From Cryoendolithus antarcticus (lineage: Eukaryota > Ascomycota > Dothideomycetes > Cladosporiales > Cladosporiaceae): 64,000 nt of DNA. Location: assembly GCA_002077065.1 (NCBI GenBank), contig NAJO01000036.1, positions 124,001-188,000 on the forward strand. The letters are read 5' to 3'. A model generated the notes under the pieces. It did no database searches, was not told where the DNA came from, and saw only the letters and a list, made by a program, of their open reading frames with translations. Below, one piece after another: positions 19,987-30,421 of this stretch. Position 1 is the stretch's first letter; each line of letters begins with the position of its first letter. The translations under genes were made by a program, and so were the position numbers.

Positions 19987-22431
19987 CTATTCAAATCCAT
20001 CGTCCCTCGTCCGCCTCCGCTCAAGCAAAGGACTTGGCGCTGTGATCTCAGCTCCAGCGCCGTGCGGACTCCTCATGACCGCAGGCGAAGTCTCGAGCTC
20101 ACCACTCCCAACACCCAGCGGATCAAATACCGTATTTAGCTCTGGCACCTTCGCCACACTGATACTCTTGCGATGCATGGGCGAAGTCGGAAATTGCATT
20201 GTGACCGGCTCGATCTCTCCCTGCAGCGGCTCGACAAGCGTCTGCTCATCATCGTCTCTTTGCAGATCGAGTGGCTGCGGTCCAGCGCGATTACTACGCA
20301 CAGTCGCCTGAAGCGAAACGAGGAATCCGTGCATACCCTCCCATTGCTTCGCTGACTCTGTAGCAGTGTAGTACTTCAGAGCCTCAGCCAGACACTGCTC
20401 AGCTTGACTTGTCTTTTCGAGCCGCAGCCAGGCGTTCGCTGCGAGGGTGTACCAGAATGCTGCTTTCCTTCGCCGGCCTCCTAAGTTGGACGTGGGTTCG
20501 GTTTTGCGCTCGGTAAAGCAGGAGGCGATGGCTTCGAGTGCTCGTACATGTCCGACGGGTCCCACAAGTCGGTCATCGATAGCTCTGCTGAGCCAGCGGG
20601 CGCAATCTTCAAGTGCTGTTCCGCCACGAAGTCGCAAAAGCTCAACTCCCAGTGCCACAGTGCGTAGCGCATTATACGGAGATCCGACGCGAGTGATGTA
20701 GGAGTAGTACGCAGTCTCCAGGTACTGGTCGACGCCTTCTGCACGCGCTTTGCTAGACGATCCAGAAGCAGCAAGCAGCATGCTCACGGCTGCCATCTCA
20801 TTTGAAGCAGCATAATGCCTCCACGCCTTATCGTTCTTGAAGTCTTGGCACAGAATCTCATATGTGCTTTGAGCAAGCTTGAAATCTCTCAACACGATCG
20901 CGTAGTCGGCGAGTCTGCGCATGATCGCTTCGGGAGCATCTGGCTTGTAGATGCCTTGTAAGGCGTCGTAATTAGAGCTAACACCTCCTAAAGAGGGCCC
21001 CGTAGCTGAGCGGGTCCCGAACGTAGTGAAGCGCTTGGACAGCGACATGAAGCGACCACTGATGCCGCGGCGTCTGGATGCGACCTGGTCATTCCATTGC
21101 GCTGATGCGCGCTCCATGCTGGGTATGATCGATTGTGTCACCATCTCCCGTACGAAGGCACGTATGGCGTTCGCGTCAGATTCGAAAATGCATGGAGTGG
21201 CGTCTTCATCGTCTTCGCTCGTTTCGCGCCGCACGATCTCAGTGAGTTCCTCGGCAGCAGCCATCCACTCGCATCGTGGAAGCTTTGTGCTGTCATCGTC
21301 AGTGGGCACGCATTGGGTGCTTCGTAATCTCAATAGGTGGCAATGCAGCCCGAAGTGCCGCTTCATCTGATCGTACAGTGCCATAGATTTCGTAATGTCA
21401 TCATAGTCTTCGTCGTGAACAAGAACGTAGTATCGTAGGAACTCGTTGAGAACCCATGGAGGGACCCTGCTTTCGCCTGTGTTCGAGGACGCGTAAAGAG
21501 ATCGAAGCTCTTCTATCGGCGAAGGTGACCGTGAAGAGATTGCGATGACTGTGGCTACTGGGTGCGAGAAGGTCTCGAACGGGACCATGGGCAGTCCGGA
21601 CAGCAATCGTCTGAAGTACAGTTTGTAAAAGGGCGACTGGGCTTGCGAAGACGGTTTCGAACCTCGTGTCTGAGATGTAAGATAATCCTCCTCGAACGGA
21701 CTAGATTGCTCCTCGGCGAAGGTCAGGTGACGGTCCACGAGGTCCTCAATCTGCGGTACATCGCCACCGGATCTCAGTCTTGCGGGCTTGAACTCCAGCG
21801 TCGAAAGCCTCTTCGTACCATTCAGGCCGAGTCCAGCCTCGCCCTCCGTACTGCGCCTGTCTGCCGGCCGTGGAGCCTCAAGTCCATCGTGAACCCCAGT
21901 GAAGCGTATGCCGAAATCGTCCCAGGATCGACTTGCTCCGCTACTGTCTCGTATAGTCACCTTGCCCTGCACGTGCTCGCCATACGGTCGTAACAGCTCG
22001 AGAAGCCCACCTGTAACGCCTTTGTGTCGGACCAGCTCCTCGGTGTCTTGCGATGCTAGCACCGAGACATGTGGTGCAAAGGCTCTCAGAATTGTATCGC
22101 TTGTCCCAACACCCAGTGACGCTCTCCGACCAGCTGGTGAGACTTCCCGTCTTGCTGTCACCGCGCCGGGCGACAATATCGAGCCATTGGCGACGCCACC
22201 AGTTGGAGTCCCGCTAGTCGACTCGCTCGGCGATCCGACAAGAGTTCCAGGGAGGGAGGTGGTGGACTGGAAGAGTGTGGAGAGCGAGGCATTCGAGCGA
22301 CGGTACGGCAAACTCGTGATGGATGCGAGAGGCGACTTCCGAAGTGACTCTCGCCTCTTGGGCACGCTGATATTGGACTCTGAGTCCGAGTCCTGCGGGG
22401 ACTGCAGAGGATCATCCGGCGTCGGTGGCAT
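19987..22431 (-). CDS. TRS85: TRAPP III subunit Trs85 (TRAPPC8)
   Basis: Single-exon, 814 residues starting at the ATG at 22431. The first 110 residues are Ser/Pro-rich and probably disordered. The conserved block typical of Trs85 follows: ILRAFAPHVSVLASQDTEEL, FYKLYFRRLLSGLPMVPFET, HPVATVIAISSRSP, RVPPWVLNEFLRYYVLVHDE, and later FMSLSKRFTTFG and the TPR-like helices around RDFKLAQSTYEILCQDFKND and AKQWEGMHGFLVSLQ. Trs85 is the subunit that defines TRAPP III, the guanine-exchange complex for Ypt1 at autophagosome formation sites and in endosome-Golgi traffic. Moderately diverged sequence, but the order of motifs supports the assignment. Divergent from CCA1-TTI2. Confidence 0.85.
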   Translation of the reverse strand: MPPTPDDPLQSPQDSDSESNISVPKRRESLRKSPLASITSLPYRRSNASLSTLFQSTTSLPGTLVGSPSESTSGTPTGGVANGSILSPGAVTARREVSPAGRRASLGVGTSDTILRAFAPHVSVLASQDTEELVRHKGVTGGLLELLRPYGEHVQGKVTIRDSSGASRSWDDFGIRFTGVHDGLEAPRPADRRSTEGEAGLGLNGTKRLSTLEFKPARLRSGGDVPQIEDLVDRHLTFAEEQSSPFEEDYLTSQTRGSKPSSQAQSPFYKLYFRRLLSGLPMVPFETFSHPVATVIAISSRSPSPIEELRSLYASSNTGESRVPPWVLNEFLRYYVLVHDEDYDDITKSMALYDQMKRHFGLHCHLLRLRSTQCVPTDDDSTKLPRCEWMAAAEELTEIVRRETSEDDEDATPCIFESDANAIRAFVREMVTQSIIPSMERASAQWNDQVASRRRGISGRFMSLSKRFTTFGTRSATGPSLGGVSSNYDALQGIYKPDAPEAIMRRLADYAIVLRDFKLAQSTYEILCQDFKNDKAWRHYAASNEMAAVSMLLAASGSSSKARAEGVDQYLETAYYSYITRVGSPYNALRTVALGVELLRLRGGTALEDCARWLSRAIDDRLVGPVGHVRALEAIASCFTERKTEPTSNLGGRRRKAAFWYTLAANAWLRLEKTSQAEQCLAEALKYYTATESAKQWEGMHGFLVSLQATVRSNRAGPQPLDLQRDDDEQTLVEPLQGEIEPVTMQFPTSPMHRKSISVAKVPELNTVFDPLGVGSGELETSPAVMRSPHGAGAEITAPSPLLERRRTRDDGFE

Positions 22432-22730
22432 CGATATGGCAAGGAAGCGATCTGGGCGTGGTCACGATCGCCGGATTACACATTGATGTCCGTCACGCGT
22501 AGGATAATACCGAGGACACTGTAAGGACTGTGATCGCATTCGCAACAACTCATGTGGTCCACTTCAAGATGTGGCCGGATAAACCTCGGCTTCGACTCGG
22601 ACGTGTTTCGCTGTGATATGAGTCGGAGGATTCACTTGCAGACACGCGAAGCTGATGTGACCGAGTGCGCTTCTCACATGCTGTCATCATACCCTCCATC
22701 TTGGCACGTCGACTACTCAATTAGTCGTGA
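22432..22730. promoter_or_regulatory. Divergent promoter region TRS85/CCA1-TTI2
   Basis: About 300 bp (417 bp if the second ATG of CCA1 is used) between the two starts. No factor site was identified with confidence. Confidence 0.4.
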
Positions 22731-25724
22731 ATGTACTACATCCGCAGCTGGATCTGTCACGAGGCTCGTTACCTCTGCAAGCCCAGGCCATCCCAGTCTC
22801 CATCAAAAGTCCCGTTGATCGCGAGCTCATGGTGCCTCTACCAACCAATGAGCCCGGCCAGACTGATCACTGAACCATCACATCCAAACAAACGAAGGAG
22901 AATCAGCTCATCACCGACTGATCACACCCAAACTCGCTGGGTCAGCATGGCCCCGATGATCCAAGAATTCGAGGACGTGCCCTCTCCCGGCACGAAGATC
23001 GAGCTCACAGATGTCGAATCGACCTTACGTCGATTGCTGCTCGATGTCGCGGCGTACATCGACAAGGACCCGCCAGCCTCATACGATGAGTACGGCAACT
23101 GCGTAACCCCCAAGCACCTTCAGGATCAACCCGTCACGTTGCGCTTCACCGGCGGTTGGGTCCGCGACAAGCTTCTCGGTATTGGTAGCCATGATATCGA
23201 CATCGCCATCAATAAGATGACTGGGTACCAGTTTGGCCTCCGACTCAAGCAGTACCTCGAGATCCCGGGAAACCCTGAGAAGTACGGCCTTGACGGTGTT
23301 GCCACTACTGACAAGGAGAACGCCAAAGCTGGTGCCTCTGACAAGTCTAAGACTGTTGGCGGACTGCACAAGATCGAAGCCAACCCTGAGAAGTCGAAGC
23401 ACCTCGAGACAGTGACCACGAGGATCTTCGCGCTGGACCTCGATCTTGTGAACCTTCGGAAGGAGACTTATACCGACGACAGCAGAAACCCTCAGATGGA
23501 CTTCGGAACACCTGAGGAGGATGCCTTGCGCCGAGACGCTACTGTGAACGCAATGTTCTACAATCTCAATACTCAAGAGGTCGAAGACTTTACTGGCCGC
23601 GGCCACGATGATTTGGCTTCGAAGATTATCCGGACGCCGCTTGAACCATATCAGACATTCAAGGACGATCCTCTACGCGTGCTTAGACTGATTCGATTCG
23701 CGAGTCGGTTGGGCTTTACAATAGACCAGCCGGCTCTAAAAGCGATGCGCAACGCCGAGATCAAGGATGCACTACAGCGGAAGATCAGCCGTGAGCGTGT
23801 GGGAGTCGAGCTGGAAAAGGCTCTTCAAGGACCAGATCCCCATGAAGCCATGCGACTCATCTTCGACCTTGATTTGTACTTCACGCTGTTCTGCGATCCG
23901 ACAAGTGACCCCGCAAAGCACTACACACCTGATACTGCTGGCTGTCGTGCACTACTGGACGAACTTGAGACACTAATGGAAGATGGCAGTACTATCTCTC
24001 GGCTACTTCTGCATGATAAAGACGAGCAATACCTGGCATGGATGCTTGCAGCTGCGGTGCCGTACCGGGATGCTCCTGATCCGCAGCCAATCCAGCCTGG
24101 ACGCAAGCCACCACCTCCGATTCCTTCCACAGTCGCTCGTGAAGGTGTCAAGGCTACGAATAGAGTGTGCGATGTGATCACTGCATCATACATGCACCGA
24201 AATGAGATCAGGGATCTTGTAGATCGTGTCGAGTCGCATCGACGGCGACCAGAGCGTGCGAACGGAACATCGAGCAATCCAGGTCGCGATGTACTTGGCA
24301 TGGCTGTCAGAAGATGGAGTGCGAGCTGGAGAAGCCAGGTGTTGTACTCGCTGCTTGTCGAGATGGTCGAGCAGCCTGATAGCGTTGATGGTAAGTCTTG
24401 CTTATCGTTTCCAGGAGATAGCCCCGCTAACGCATACATAGCTGTGCAACGCAAGTACAGTGCATTCCTCACTCATCTCCAAAACCTCAATCTTCTCGAC
24501 GCCTACACGTTCAAGCCCCTCCTAGACGGCAAGCAGCTTGCCAAAGCTTTAGATACATCGCCCGGGGTGTGGATGAAGGACGCTCTCGACGTAGTCATGG
24601 CATGGCAACTCCGCAATCCAGACGTCAAAGACCCGACCGAGGCTATCCAGGAAGTCAAGAACCATGGTGAGCTTACCTCCAGCCTTGTGAGTCACTTTCT
24701 TCAGCTTACCGTTCGTCCGTTGTTCGCGAAGTCCAAGCCAAACAGCCTCACTGAGCAGGGCCGTAAGAAAAACGACCCTGGCCTACCGCCGAAGCTGAGC
24801 ATGATGTCTGGAAATGTTGCGACGACGCCATGGAAGAGTGAGAAGAATATTGTTGCACTTGACTTGCTGGCCTGGTCGGTGCGAAGTCTGGACGCGAAGA
24901 CCGTGGAGCAGTACTGGCATCTACTCGTACCACCTATACTCACGTTTATCGACGACGTCGAGATCCGATGGAAGCTGATGGGTGTGGGCCTTCTTCGCCA
25001 AACCCTCGCCGCCACGCCTCCATCACTACTCGAGCGGACTGGGCTAGCGCCAGTCTTCGAAGACGCACTCATGCCCTGTCTGCTACATCTTCCATCACTG
25101 ACACCGGAGCCCGACTCTATTGCCTTGCTTTCAACCACATACCCTGCACTGCTCGCCCTTGCACGACTACAATTCCCCATCACTCCACCATCAACCTCCA
25201 AGCTGTCGCCCGAACCCAGCAGACAGCTTTACGTCAAGAACCTCGACCACATCTTGCGCAAAGGCATCCTTCACTCGCACGCCTTTTGCTCACAATACCC
25301 TGGCATCGTCAAAGTACTTTATGATAACCTCAAGGTTATGCTTTGGGAGCTTGGCATCGACTCTGTCAATCACATCAAGTACATCTTACCCTTGCTCAGC
25401 GACACACTTTCGCATCCTCTCGTCAACACAGCACAGCAGCAAGATCTGCTGATCAGTGCCCTTCTGGCTTTGCAGGCTCTCATACAAAATGCGTGGCCAA
25501 GGATGGTGCACTATCGGGGTGAAGTTTTGAAGGGGTTGTTAACTTGTTGGCTCGCGATTCTGGATGCTGGGGTGGAGCTACCTGTACAGCTTGGGCTGGA
25601 GATGAAGAAGACAGTGCAAATGCTGAAGGACGCTGTTGCGCAGCAGGTGCCTTGGGATGAGGAAATGACAGAGCTCACCAAGGTCGACGGCAGGTTGGTG
25701 GAGCTACTCCAGGTGACGTGCTAG
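22731..25724 (+). CDS. CCA1: tRNA CCA-adding enzyme fused to a Tti2-like (TTT/ASTRA) domain
   Basis: One continuous frame, with a 51-nt intron at 24391-24441 (GTAAGT, GCTAAC, CATAG) that keeps frame and has no stop. The first 650 residues are a class II nucleotidyltransferase: TLRFTGGWVRDKLLGIGSHDIDIAI (polymerase motif), RRDATVNAMFYN, DDPLRVLRLIRFASRLGF and the head/neck helices. This enzyme adds CCA to tRNA 3' ends in nucleus, cytosol and mitochondria. From about residue 655 the sequence changes to a helical-repeat protein matching fungal Tti2: LTVRPLFAKS, TPWKSEKNIVALDLLAWSV, YWHLLVPPILTFIDD, GLAPVFEDALMPCLLHLP. Tti2 joins Tel2 and Tti1 to mature PIKK kinases. The N-terminal part of Tti2 seems missing. 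In-frame ATGs at 22731, 22848 and 22947 are all usable; the first adds a basic stretch without acids, the second an NKRRRIS patch. A donor-like GTGAGC at 24666 lies close to the junction and could separate the two by alternative splicing. Confidence 0.9.
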   Translation: MYYIRSWICHEARYLCKPRPSQSPSKVPLIASSWCLYQPMSPARLITEPSHPNKRRRISSSPTDHTQTRWVSMAPMIQEFEDVPSPGTKIELTDVESTLRRLLLDVAAYIDKDPPASYDEYGNCVTPKHLQDQPVTLRFTGGWVRDKLLGIGSHDIDIAINKMTGYQFGLRLKQYLEIPGNPEKYGLDGVATTDKENAKAGASDKSKTVGGLHKIEANPEKSKHLETVTTRIFALDLDLVNLRKETYTDDSRNPQMDFGTPEEDALRRDATVNAMFYNLNTQEVEDFTGRGHDDLASKIIRTPLEPYQTFKDDPLRVLRLIRFASRLGFTIDQPALKAMRNAEIKDALQRKISRERVGVELEKALQGPDPHEAMRLIFDLDLYFTLFCDPTSDPAKHYTPDTAGCRALLDELETLMEDGSTISRLLLHDKDEQYLAWMLAAAVPYRDAPDPQPIQPGRKPPPPIPSTVAREGVKATNRVCDVITASYMHRNEIRDLVDRVESHRRRPERANGTSSNPGRDVLGMAVRRWSASWRSQVLYSLLVEMVEQPDSVDGKSCLSFPGDSPANAYIAVQRKYSAFLTHLQNLNLLDAYTFKPLLDGKQLAKALDTSPGVWMKDALDVVMAWQLRNPDVKDPTEAIQEVKNHGELTSSLVSHFLQLTVRPLFAKSKPNSLTEQGRKKNDPGLPPKLSMMSGNVATTPWKSEKNIVALDLLAWSVRSLDAKTVEQYWHLLVPPILTFIDDVEIRWKLMGVGLLRQTLAATPPSLLERTGLAPVFEDALMPCLLHLPSLTPEPDSIALLSTTYPALLALARLQFPITPPSTSKLSPEPSRQLYVKNLDHILRKGILHSHAFCSQYPGIVKVLYDNLKVMLWELGIDSVNHIKYILPLLSDTLSHPLVNTAQQQDLLISALLALQALIQNAWPRMVHYRGEVLKGLLTCWLAILDAGVELPVQLGLEMKKTVQMLKDAVAQQVPWDEEMTELTKVDGRLVELLQVTC

Positions 25725-27119
25725 CTAGACATTGTACAACAGCTGTAATCTCCCTACGCTACCAACAAGTATTAGTCGAACGTATCCCTCAGCCTGGCCA
25801 GACATCTTTCCCTCGTTCCGCGCCGTTGACTTTTGTTGCCTGAGTGTTGGCCTGGTGCACGGACGATCGGTGTACATCCTCGAAAGAGCGCAACACATGC
25901 GGCTGCAACAACATTCAATACATTATCGTCCTTGCCCTACATTCTTCCTTACCTTGTCCACCTCAAACGATACGCGCGCATCTGGTGGATATAAGGCTTG
26001 TGATCATGCTCTGCTCTCTAATTTGGCCGCACCAGGGACGGCCTTATTTCTCAGAGAACACATAGAAGACGGTAGTACGGACGACTTCCTCTCTTCGTCC
26101 CTCAATGTCGTTTCTTCGATCAGTACACAACAAACCTCGTCGTGGAGACTTTTGGGGAGATCCTTGATAGAAACATCCCAGAAGCTGCACTGGAGCTGCA
26201 GGTCATGAGCTCCAGATTGGCCTGTCCTGTGCTTACTCCAGCTGATGAGACCGTTGTTGTCGAGGCCCTGCACAAGCCATCCTTGCAGCGACTGCTCAAC
26301 AAACAGGTTCGATCAAGTGCTGCAAGCTATCTCTACAGCGAATCCAAGTCCTCCAAGAATACCTCTTGTGCCGCTCGATGGCTTGCAGCCACGGCGCATC
26401 AGTAACGAGCAAGCTATGGCAGATGCAGTTCGATCTGCGGTGCGTGGCTACAAAACCGGTCATCCTACAGTGTCTCTCATCTGCATAGAGCAGCTGGGGC
26501 TCGCGAGGCATGCGAGTGTAGTCATGCAACTGACAATTGGCCAGGCGGCCAAGTAAGGTCTGAAATTGACCAAGATACGCTCCGTGGTTGGCGAAAGGGA
26601 GATGACCATCTGGAGTCATGCTTTGACTGATGCGAGGTCAGCTAAGTGGCACCGAGAGTTCAGCACCAGGCAACACTACCAGTTTGCGACGTGGAAATGG
26701 ACTGCTGGAGGTCTCTGGGACATTCAGGATGTGACATTGCACGAACGAAGTCGCAAGGCCATTCCAGATTGAGTGTAAGTGCATGATCTAGGACCTGGGA
26801 CCACGCCCTGGCTGTGTCGCAGGTGAAGATTTTACACTAATGCAAATCAAAGTCAGCGCAGGAGTGAGTGCAATGCATGATATCGAGGTGCGTGCAATCG
26901 TTGACCGGACTTGTGTCAACTGCGCCTGCCCGTCACATGCACTTGTCGCTTCCCTATGGACGTTAAAGTTCAGCTCGTGTGCTACTGCATAGTGCGACAA
27001 ATCCTTCACACTCGTCCCATTGACAACATCGCCACTAAACCCAGAGCCATCAACAACAGCGCCACTAGATTCAGATCCATTACACAGGCATCATCAACGC
27101 ACCCAGTTTCGTCGCCACA
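25725..27119. other. Gene-poor intergenic region
   Basis: 1.4 kb between CCA1-TTI2 and the 2EXR gene. The best short frame is 26142-26405 (87 codons, METFGEILDRNIPEAALELQ...), which has plausible composition but no recognisable domain, and may be the remnant of a small gene. Other frames look random. Confidence 0.35.
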
Positions 27120-28200
27120 ATGCCAGACGAAGGGCTGGGAATCTTCGCCCTCCTACCGATCGAGCTGCGTGCCACGATCTGGCAGCTCGCCATCACATCG
27201 TACAGGCAGAATTTTACACGCCTCCGATATGACGGCGACTACGCGCTCGATGCCCAGCAGATGCCGCTCGCGCTGATATACAACATTTCGGCTACCATAC
27301 GTGCAGAGGTGCACGATTCAGTCTACACCGATCGCTCATGTATGATCATCGTACATCCTGGCGGTGCATGGGCCGACTTTCCGTCGGTTCCATACGGGAA
27401 GCCCTCTTCGCTTCTCGACAGTAGCAAGGCGCGAGTCCCAGTGTGTCGCTCGCTGAATGTTGGGATCGAGCTGCCCACGCCTCGCCAGATCGGACCCATT
27501 GCTTCGGTGAGAGGGAACGTACGCCGTATAGGTAAGCTTGCAAGGTCTCGTGACACCATTGAGTAATCGATACTGACTGAACACAGTCGACCTTCTCAAC
27601 CGGATCGCACGTCAACAGCGGATTCCACTAATTCATATCTACCTACACACCCCACCCTCTCGCCGCGACCGCGTCTACCGTCTTAGCGACTTCGAAATCG
27701 CCGTTGGTCCCTTTCACGCCCTACGTCTTCCCGTGAATCCTGCCCCTCAGCCTCTCCTGATCAGCCGCAATTTCTGCTGGTATCAAACCGACGATGGCCG
27801 TGAGGATAGCTGCAACCGCATCGAGATAGCGGTCAGCCAATTCCAGGACCTGGCAACCGCGGTGACGACCAAGGGTCAGCTAACTATCGATATCAAACTG
27901 AACCTCTCCCTCGTAGCACACGGGCTCTGCACGTCCATACCAGCTGACTTCATCATCGGCAAAGTCCGTGAGACGGCAGTGCAGCTTAAGGCTTTGTATG
28001 CGAAGACTTACAACGACCAGCCAGACTGGCTGCTAACGCTAGTTTGGGAGATCGCGAGAGATGTCGGTGATGGAGATGGACTTTTGCAAAGGATGGCTGA
28101 TGCGGCAGTGGGCAATCATCTGGGGGAGGCGACTGCGTATCACGTGGTGCAGTGGAGCAATGGGCATTTGGCTAGGGTGAATCCATACTGGGATGAGTGA
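27120..28200 (+). CDS. 2EXR / F-box-like domain protein
   Basis: Two exons, 27120-27531 and 27587-28200, give 341 residues; the intron has GTAAGC, a CTGAC branch and ACACAG and joins GNVRRI to VDLLNRIARQQRI in frame. The N-terminus IFALLPIELRATIWQLAI matches the short 2EXR motif (F..LP.ELR..IW), an F-box-like helix pair found in many paralogous Pezizomycotina proteins of unknown role. The central part (SVYTDRSCMIIVHPGGAW, LNVGIELPTPRQIG) and C-terminus (NHLGEATAYHVVQW) have no other motif I recognise. No signal peptide or membrane span. 2EXR proteins are expanded in Dothideomycetes and often lineage specific; no partner is evident from the neighbours. Confidence 0.8.
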
Positions 28201-28670
28201 GAGGTGGAGTTGGAAGCGGAAGATGGGCGATACGGTGGTGAGCGTGACTCGAGCGCGACTGAAGCAGGGGGGTATGCACGATTGGCGGGTCACTTGCTTC
28301 TCATAGCGCTAAGAAGCAGATTCGTGTGAACACGAAATGGTATGCACGTTGACTGTTCGTTGATTTGTCACAAGACACTAGTACCTACACTACGACGTCG
28401 CTTTGCCTTCGTCCACCTCTTCCAACGATCAGTGTTACCATCAACGACATCATGTCGGGCTTCTTGATCAAAATGGCTGCTCTCGACCTCCCTGTATGTA
28501 TACAGTCGACGAGCAAACGAGTTCTGACCCAAAAGTTGCGTGCCGCGCAAGTGCAAGGGGACGCCCAACATCGCCGATCAAGCAGCTTCCATGGTGTCCT
28601 CCACCAACGCTAAGGTTCCTGAGCGACCTCATATCATGATCACCGACTACTGCATCACCCTCTCACATAC
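28201..28670. other. Convergent intergenic region
   Basis: 470 bp between converging stops. Frames of 60-80 codons here show no family and are probably spurious. Confidence 0.35.
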
Positions 28671-30185
28671 TCAAAACACCTCGTCGAAACCTTCCTGAAT
28701 GGCGAAGGATTCAGCCTGGATCTTAGCAAGTCGGTAATTCTTGCTTGAGTCTCCCTTTACCGCTAGTATCGAGAGAACTTCATTGCGCTTCAGTGCGCGA
28801 AACCGGCGCTGGCGTCTACCCTCCAAAGTCGAAGGGCCATGAGGAATGCGTTCGCTTTTCGATTCGATCTCAGTAGCCTCAAATGTCTCCGCCAACTTTT
28901 CGAGCACGTTTTCAGCCCCCAGCAGCCATAGCTCGGCATCTTTCACCGGAAAGCTGCGCATCTGGTCGGCGAAGAGCAGCGTCGGATGTTTGCTGCGCAC
29001 CAGGTGCGTGCAGACTTCGGCGACCTTGTCCAGATACTGCCATATTCCATCGAGCTCCACGAAGCAATGTACGATAGGATGGTTGTTCCATGAAATGTTC
29101 GTCACTTCTTCGGGGATCTCGACATGTCTGCTGAGTGGCTTGTTCCCTAGCACAGCAGCTACCTTCCTCTCCCAAAGGAGCACAAGTTGCTTCGCGAGCG
29201 GATCATCAGCAGGCAGCTGACTGATGCGGTCCGTCTTGTAGATGTCGAGATTCTGCGTCTCGTAGACGGTGGTCTTCGTGCCCTCGGGCTGGCTGGTAGC
29301 AGCATTGTCTAATTTGGTCAAGCGCGCCTGGATTGCCACTTCCCAATATCGCAGCGCCTGCTGGCGCTGCCACACTTCCTTCGCCAACTTGTCCAGCTGC
29401 TCCGCTGCTGCCTTCTCGTTCACCTGCAGCTCCGCCTCCCGCTGTGTCAACAGACGTTCTCGCTGCACGGCTTCGACTACGGTTTCCATTGCCAAAAGCT
29501 CTGCGGTGCGCTTCACGAGCTTGCTGTTCGAGTCGACTAGCTTAGCCTCTGCCTCCACAGACTTAGCATTCGCATTTGTCAGCTTCGCGATCGTACTCGC
29601 TTGCTCCTGCACCGTCACTGTAAGCTTTGTGATCGTTTCAGTATACTCCTGGAGCCTGTGCGACTTGACTTTGGTCTTGAGAGGCGTGGCATCAAGCTGA
29701 GCAGAGTCGATGCCGACTTCCTCGTTTATGATCTTGTCGGCCACTTGACTCGAGTTCTTCCCATGCTGAATGCTTGCTGCTGTCTTGGCGACGGCGTTGA
29801 CCACCTTCACTGCCTTTGAATAAACAGCCGAAGGTGCTTTGGTCGGGGTCTGGGGCACCTTTGCCTCAAACTTGGTGGCGTTGGCAGTCCTGCGTTTCTT
29901 ACTCTTTGGCGGAGTGATGAGTGCGGAGTCCGTCGCTTCATCGACTGACAGCTCTGCCGCTGCCGGTATTGTGGCCTTTCGCTTGCTCGTTCCAGTAAAC
30001 ACAGGCGAGGGCAGATCCACCATTGCGCTGGGTTTCGTATTGATTGGTGTCTCTGCTCTTGCTGGGCGCTTCTTTGGAAAGAACTCGTCGTCGCTGCTGA
30101 GCTCCTCAATAGCCTGCGATAGCATACTCATCCCTTCATCATCGCCGCTTAGAAGCGCATATTTGAGCGGCTTCGTTGGCGGCAT
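28671..30185 (-). CDS. Nuclear-type coiled-coil protein, unknown
   Basis: Single-exon, 504 residues from the ATG at 30185 (the frame opens upstream at a TTG). The N-terminal 150 residues are low complexity with basic clusters that look like nuclear localisation signals (FFPKKRPAR, TPPKSKKRRTANATK). Residues of about 185-310 form a long coiled coil (ETITKLTVTVQEQASTIAKL, LTQREAELQVNEKAAAEQ). The last 200 residues are more ordered, with several Trp and a conserved-looking block (DPLAKQLVLLWERKVAAVLG, SWNNHPIVHCFVELDGIWQY) and a basic RRQRRFRALKRNE patch. I do not recognise the family; a chromatin- or nuclear-body-associated role is a guess from composition. It stands 236 bp from the 3' end of SHE4. 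Confidence 0.75.
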   Translation of the reverse strand: MPPTKPLKYALLSGDDEGMSMLSQAIEELSSDDEFFPKKRPARAETPINTKPSAMVDLPSPVFTGTSKRKATIPAAAELSVDEATDSALITPPKSKKRRTANATKFEAKVPQTPTKAPSAVYSKAVKVVNAVAKTAASIQHGKNSSQVADKIINEEVGIDSAQLDATPLKTKVKSHRLQEYTETITKLTVTVQEQASTIAKLTNANAKSVEAEAKLVDSNSKLVKRTAELLAMETVVEAVQRERLLTQREAELQVNEKAAAEQLDKLAKEVWQRQQALRYWEVAIQARLTKLDNAATSQPEGTKTTVYETQNLDIYKTDRISQLPADDPLAKQLVLLWERKVAAVLGNKPLSRHVEIPEEVTNISWNNHPIVHCFVELDGIWQYLDKVAEVCTHLVRSKHPTLLFADQMRSFPVKDAELWLLGAENVLEKLAETFEATEIESKSERIPHGPSTLEGRRQRRFRALKRNEVLSILAVKGDSSKNYRLAKIQAESFAIQEGFDEVF

Positions 30186-30421
30186 TATGGCGGCTGAGAA
30201 CTGCAATGCAAGGGCTGGGTGCTTTCGATAAATGCGAGTGTGTCGTGCGCTCTAGTGGTGAAGTGAGGGGAGCTCAGTCTGCGTTGAAATCAGTTTCTCT
30301 GAAGTCCGATGATCGCATGTGAGCATGCACAAGCTTATGTGCGTCGCGCCTGCCTCAGGTGAGCGTGACTTTCGCATGACTATTGAGATATACACTCACC
30401 AGCGTGCATATTTGGGCCTTA

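Noticed and set aside
24701..25201. 166-codon minus-strand ORF
   Set aside because: Shadow of the Tti2-like part of the fusion gene; no family features.
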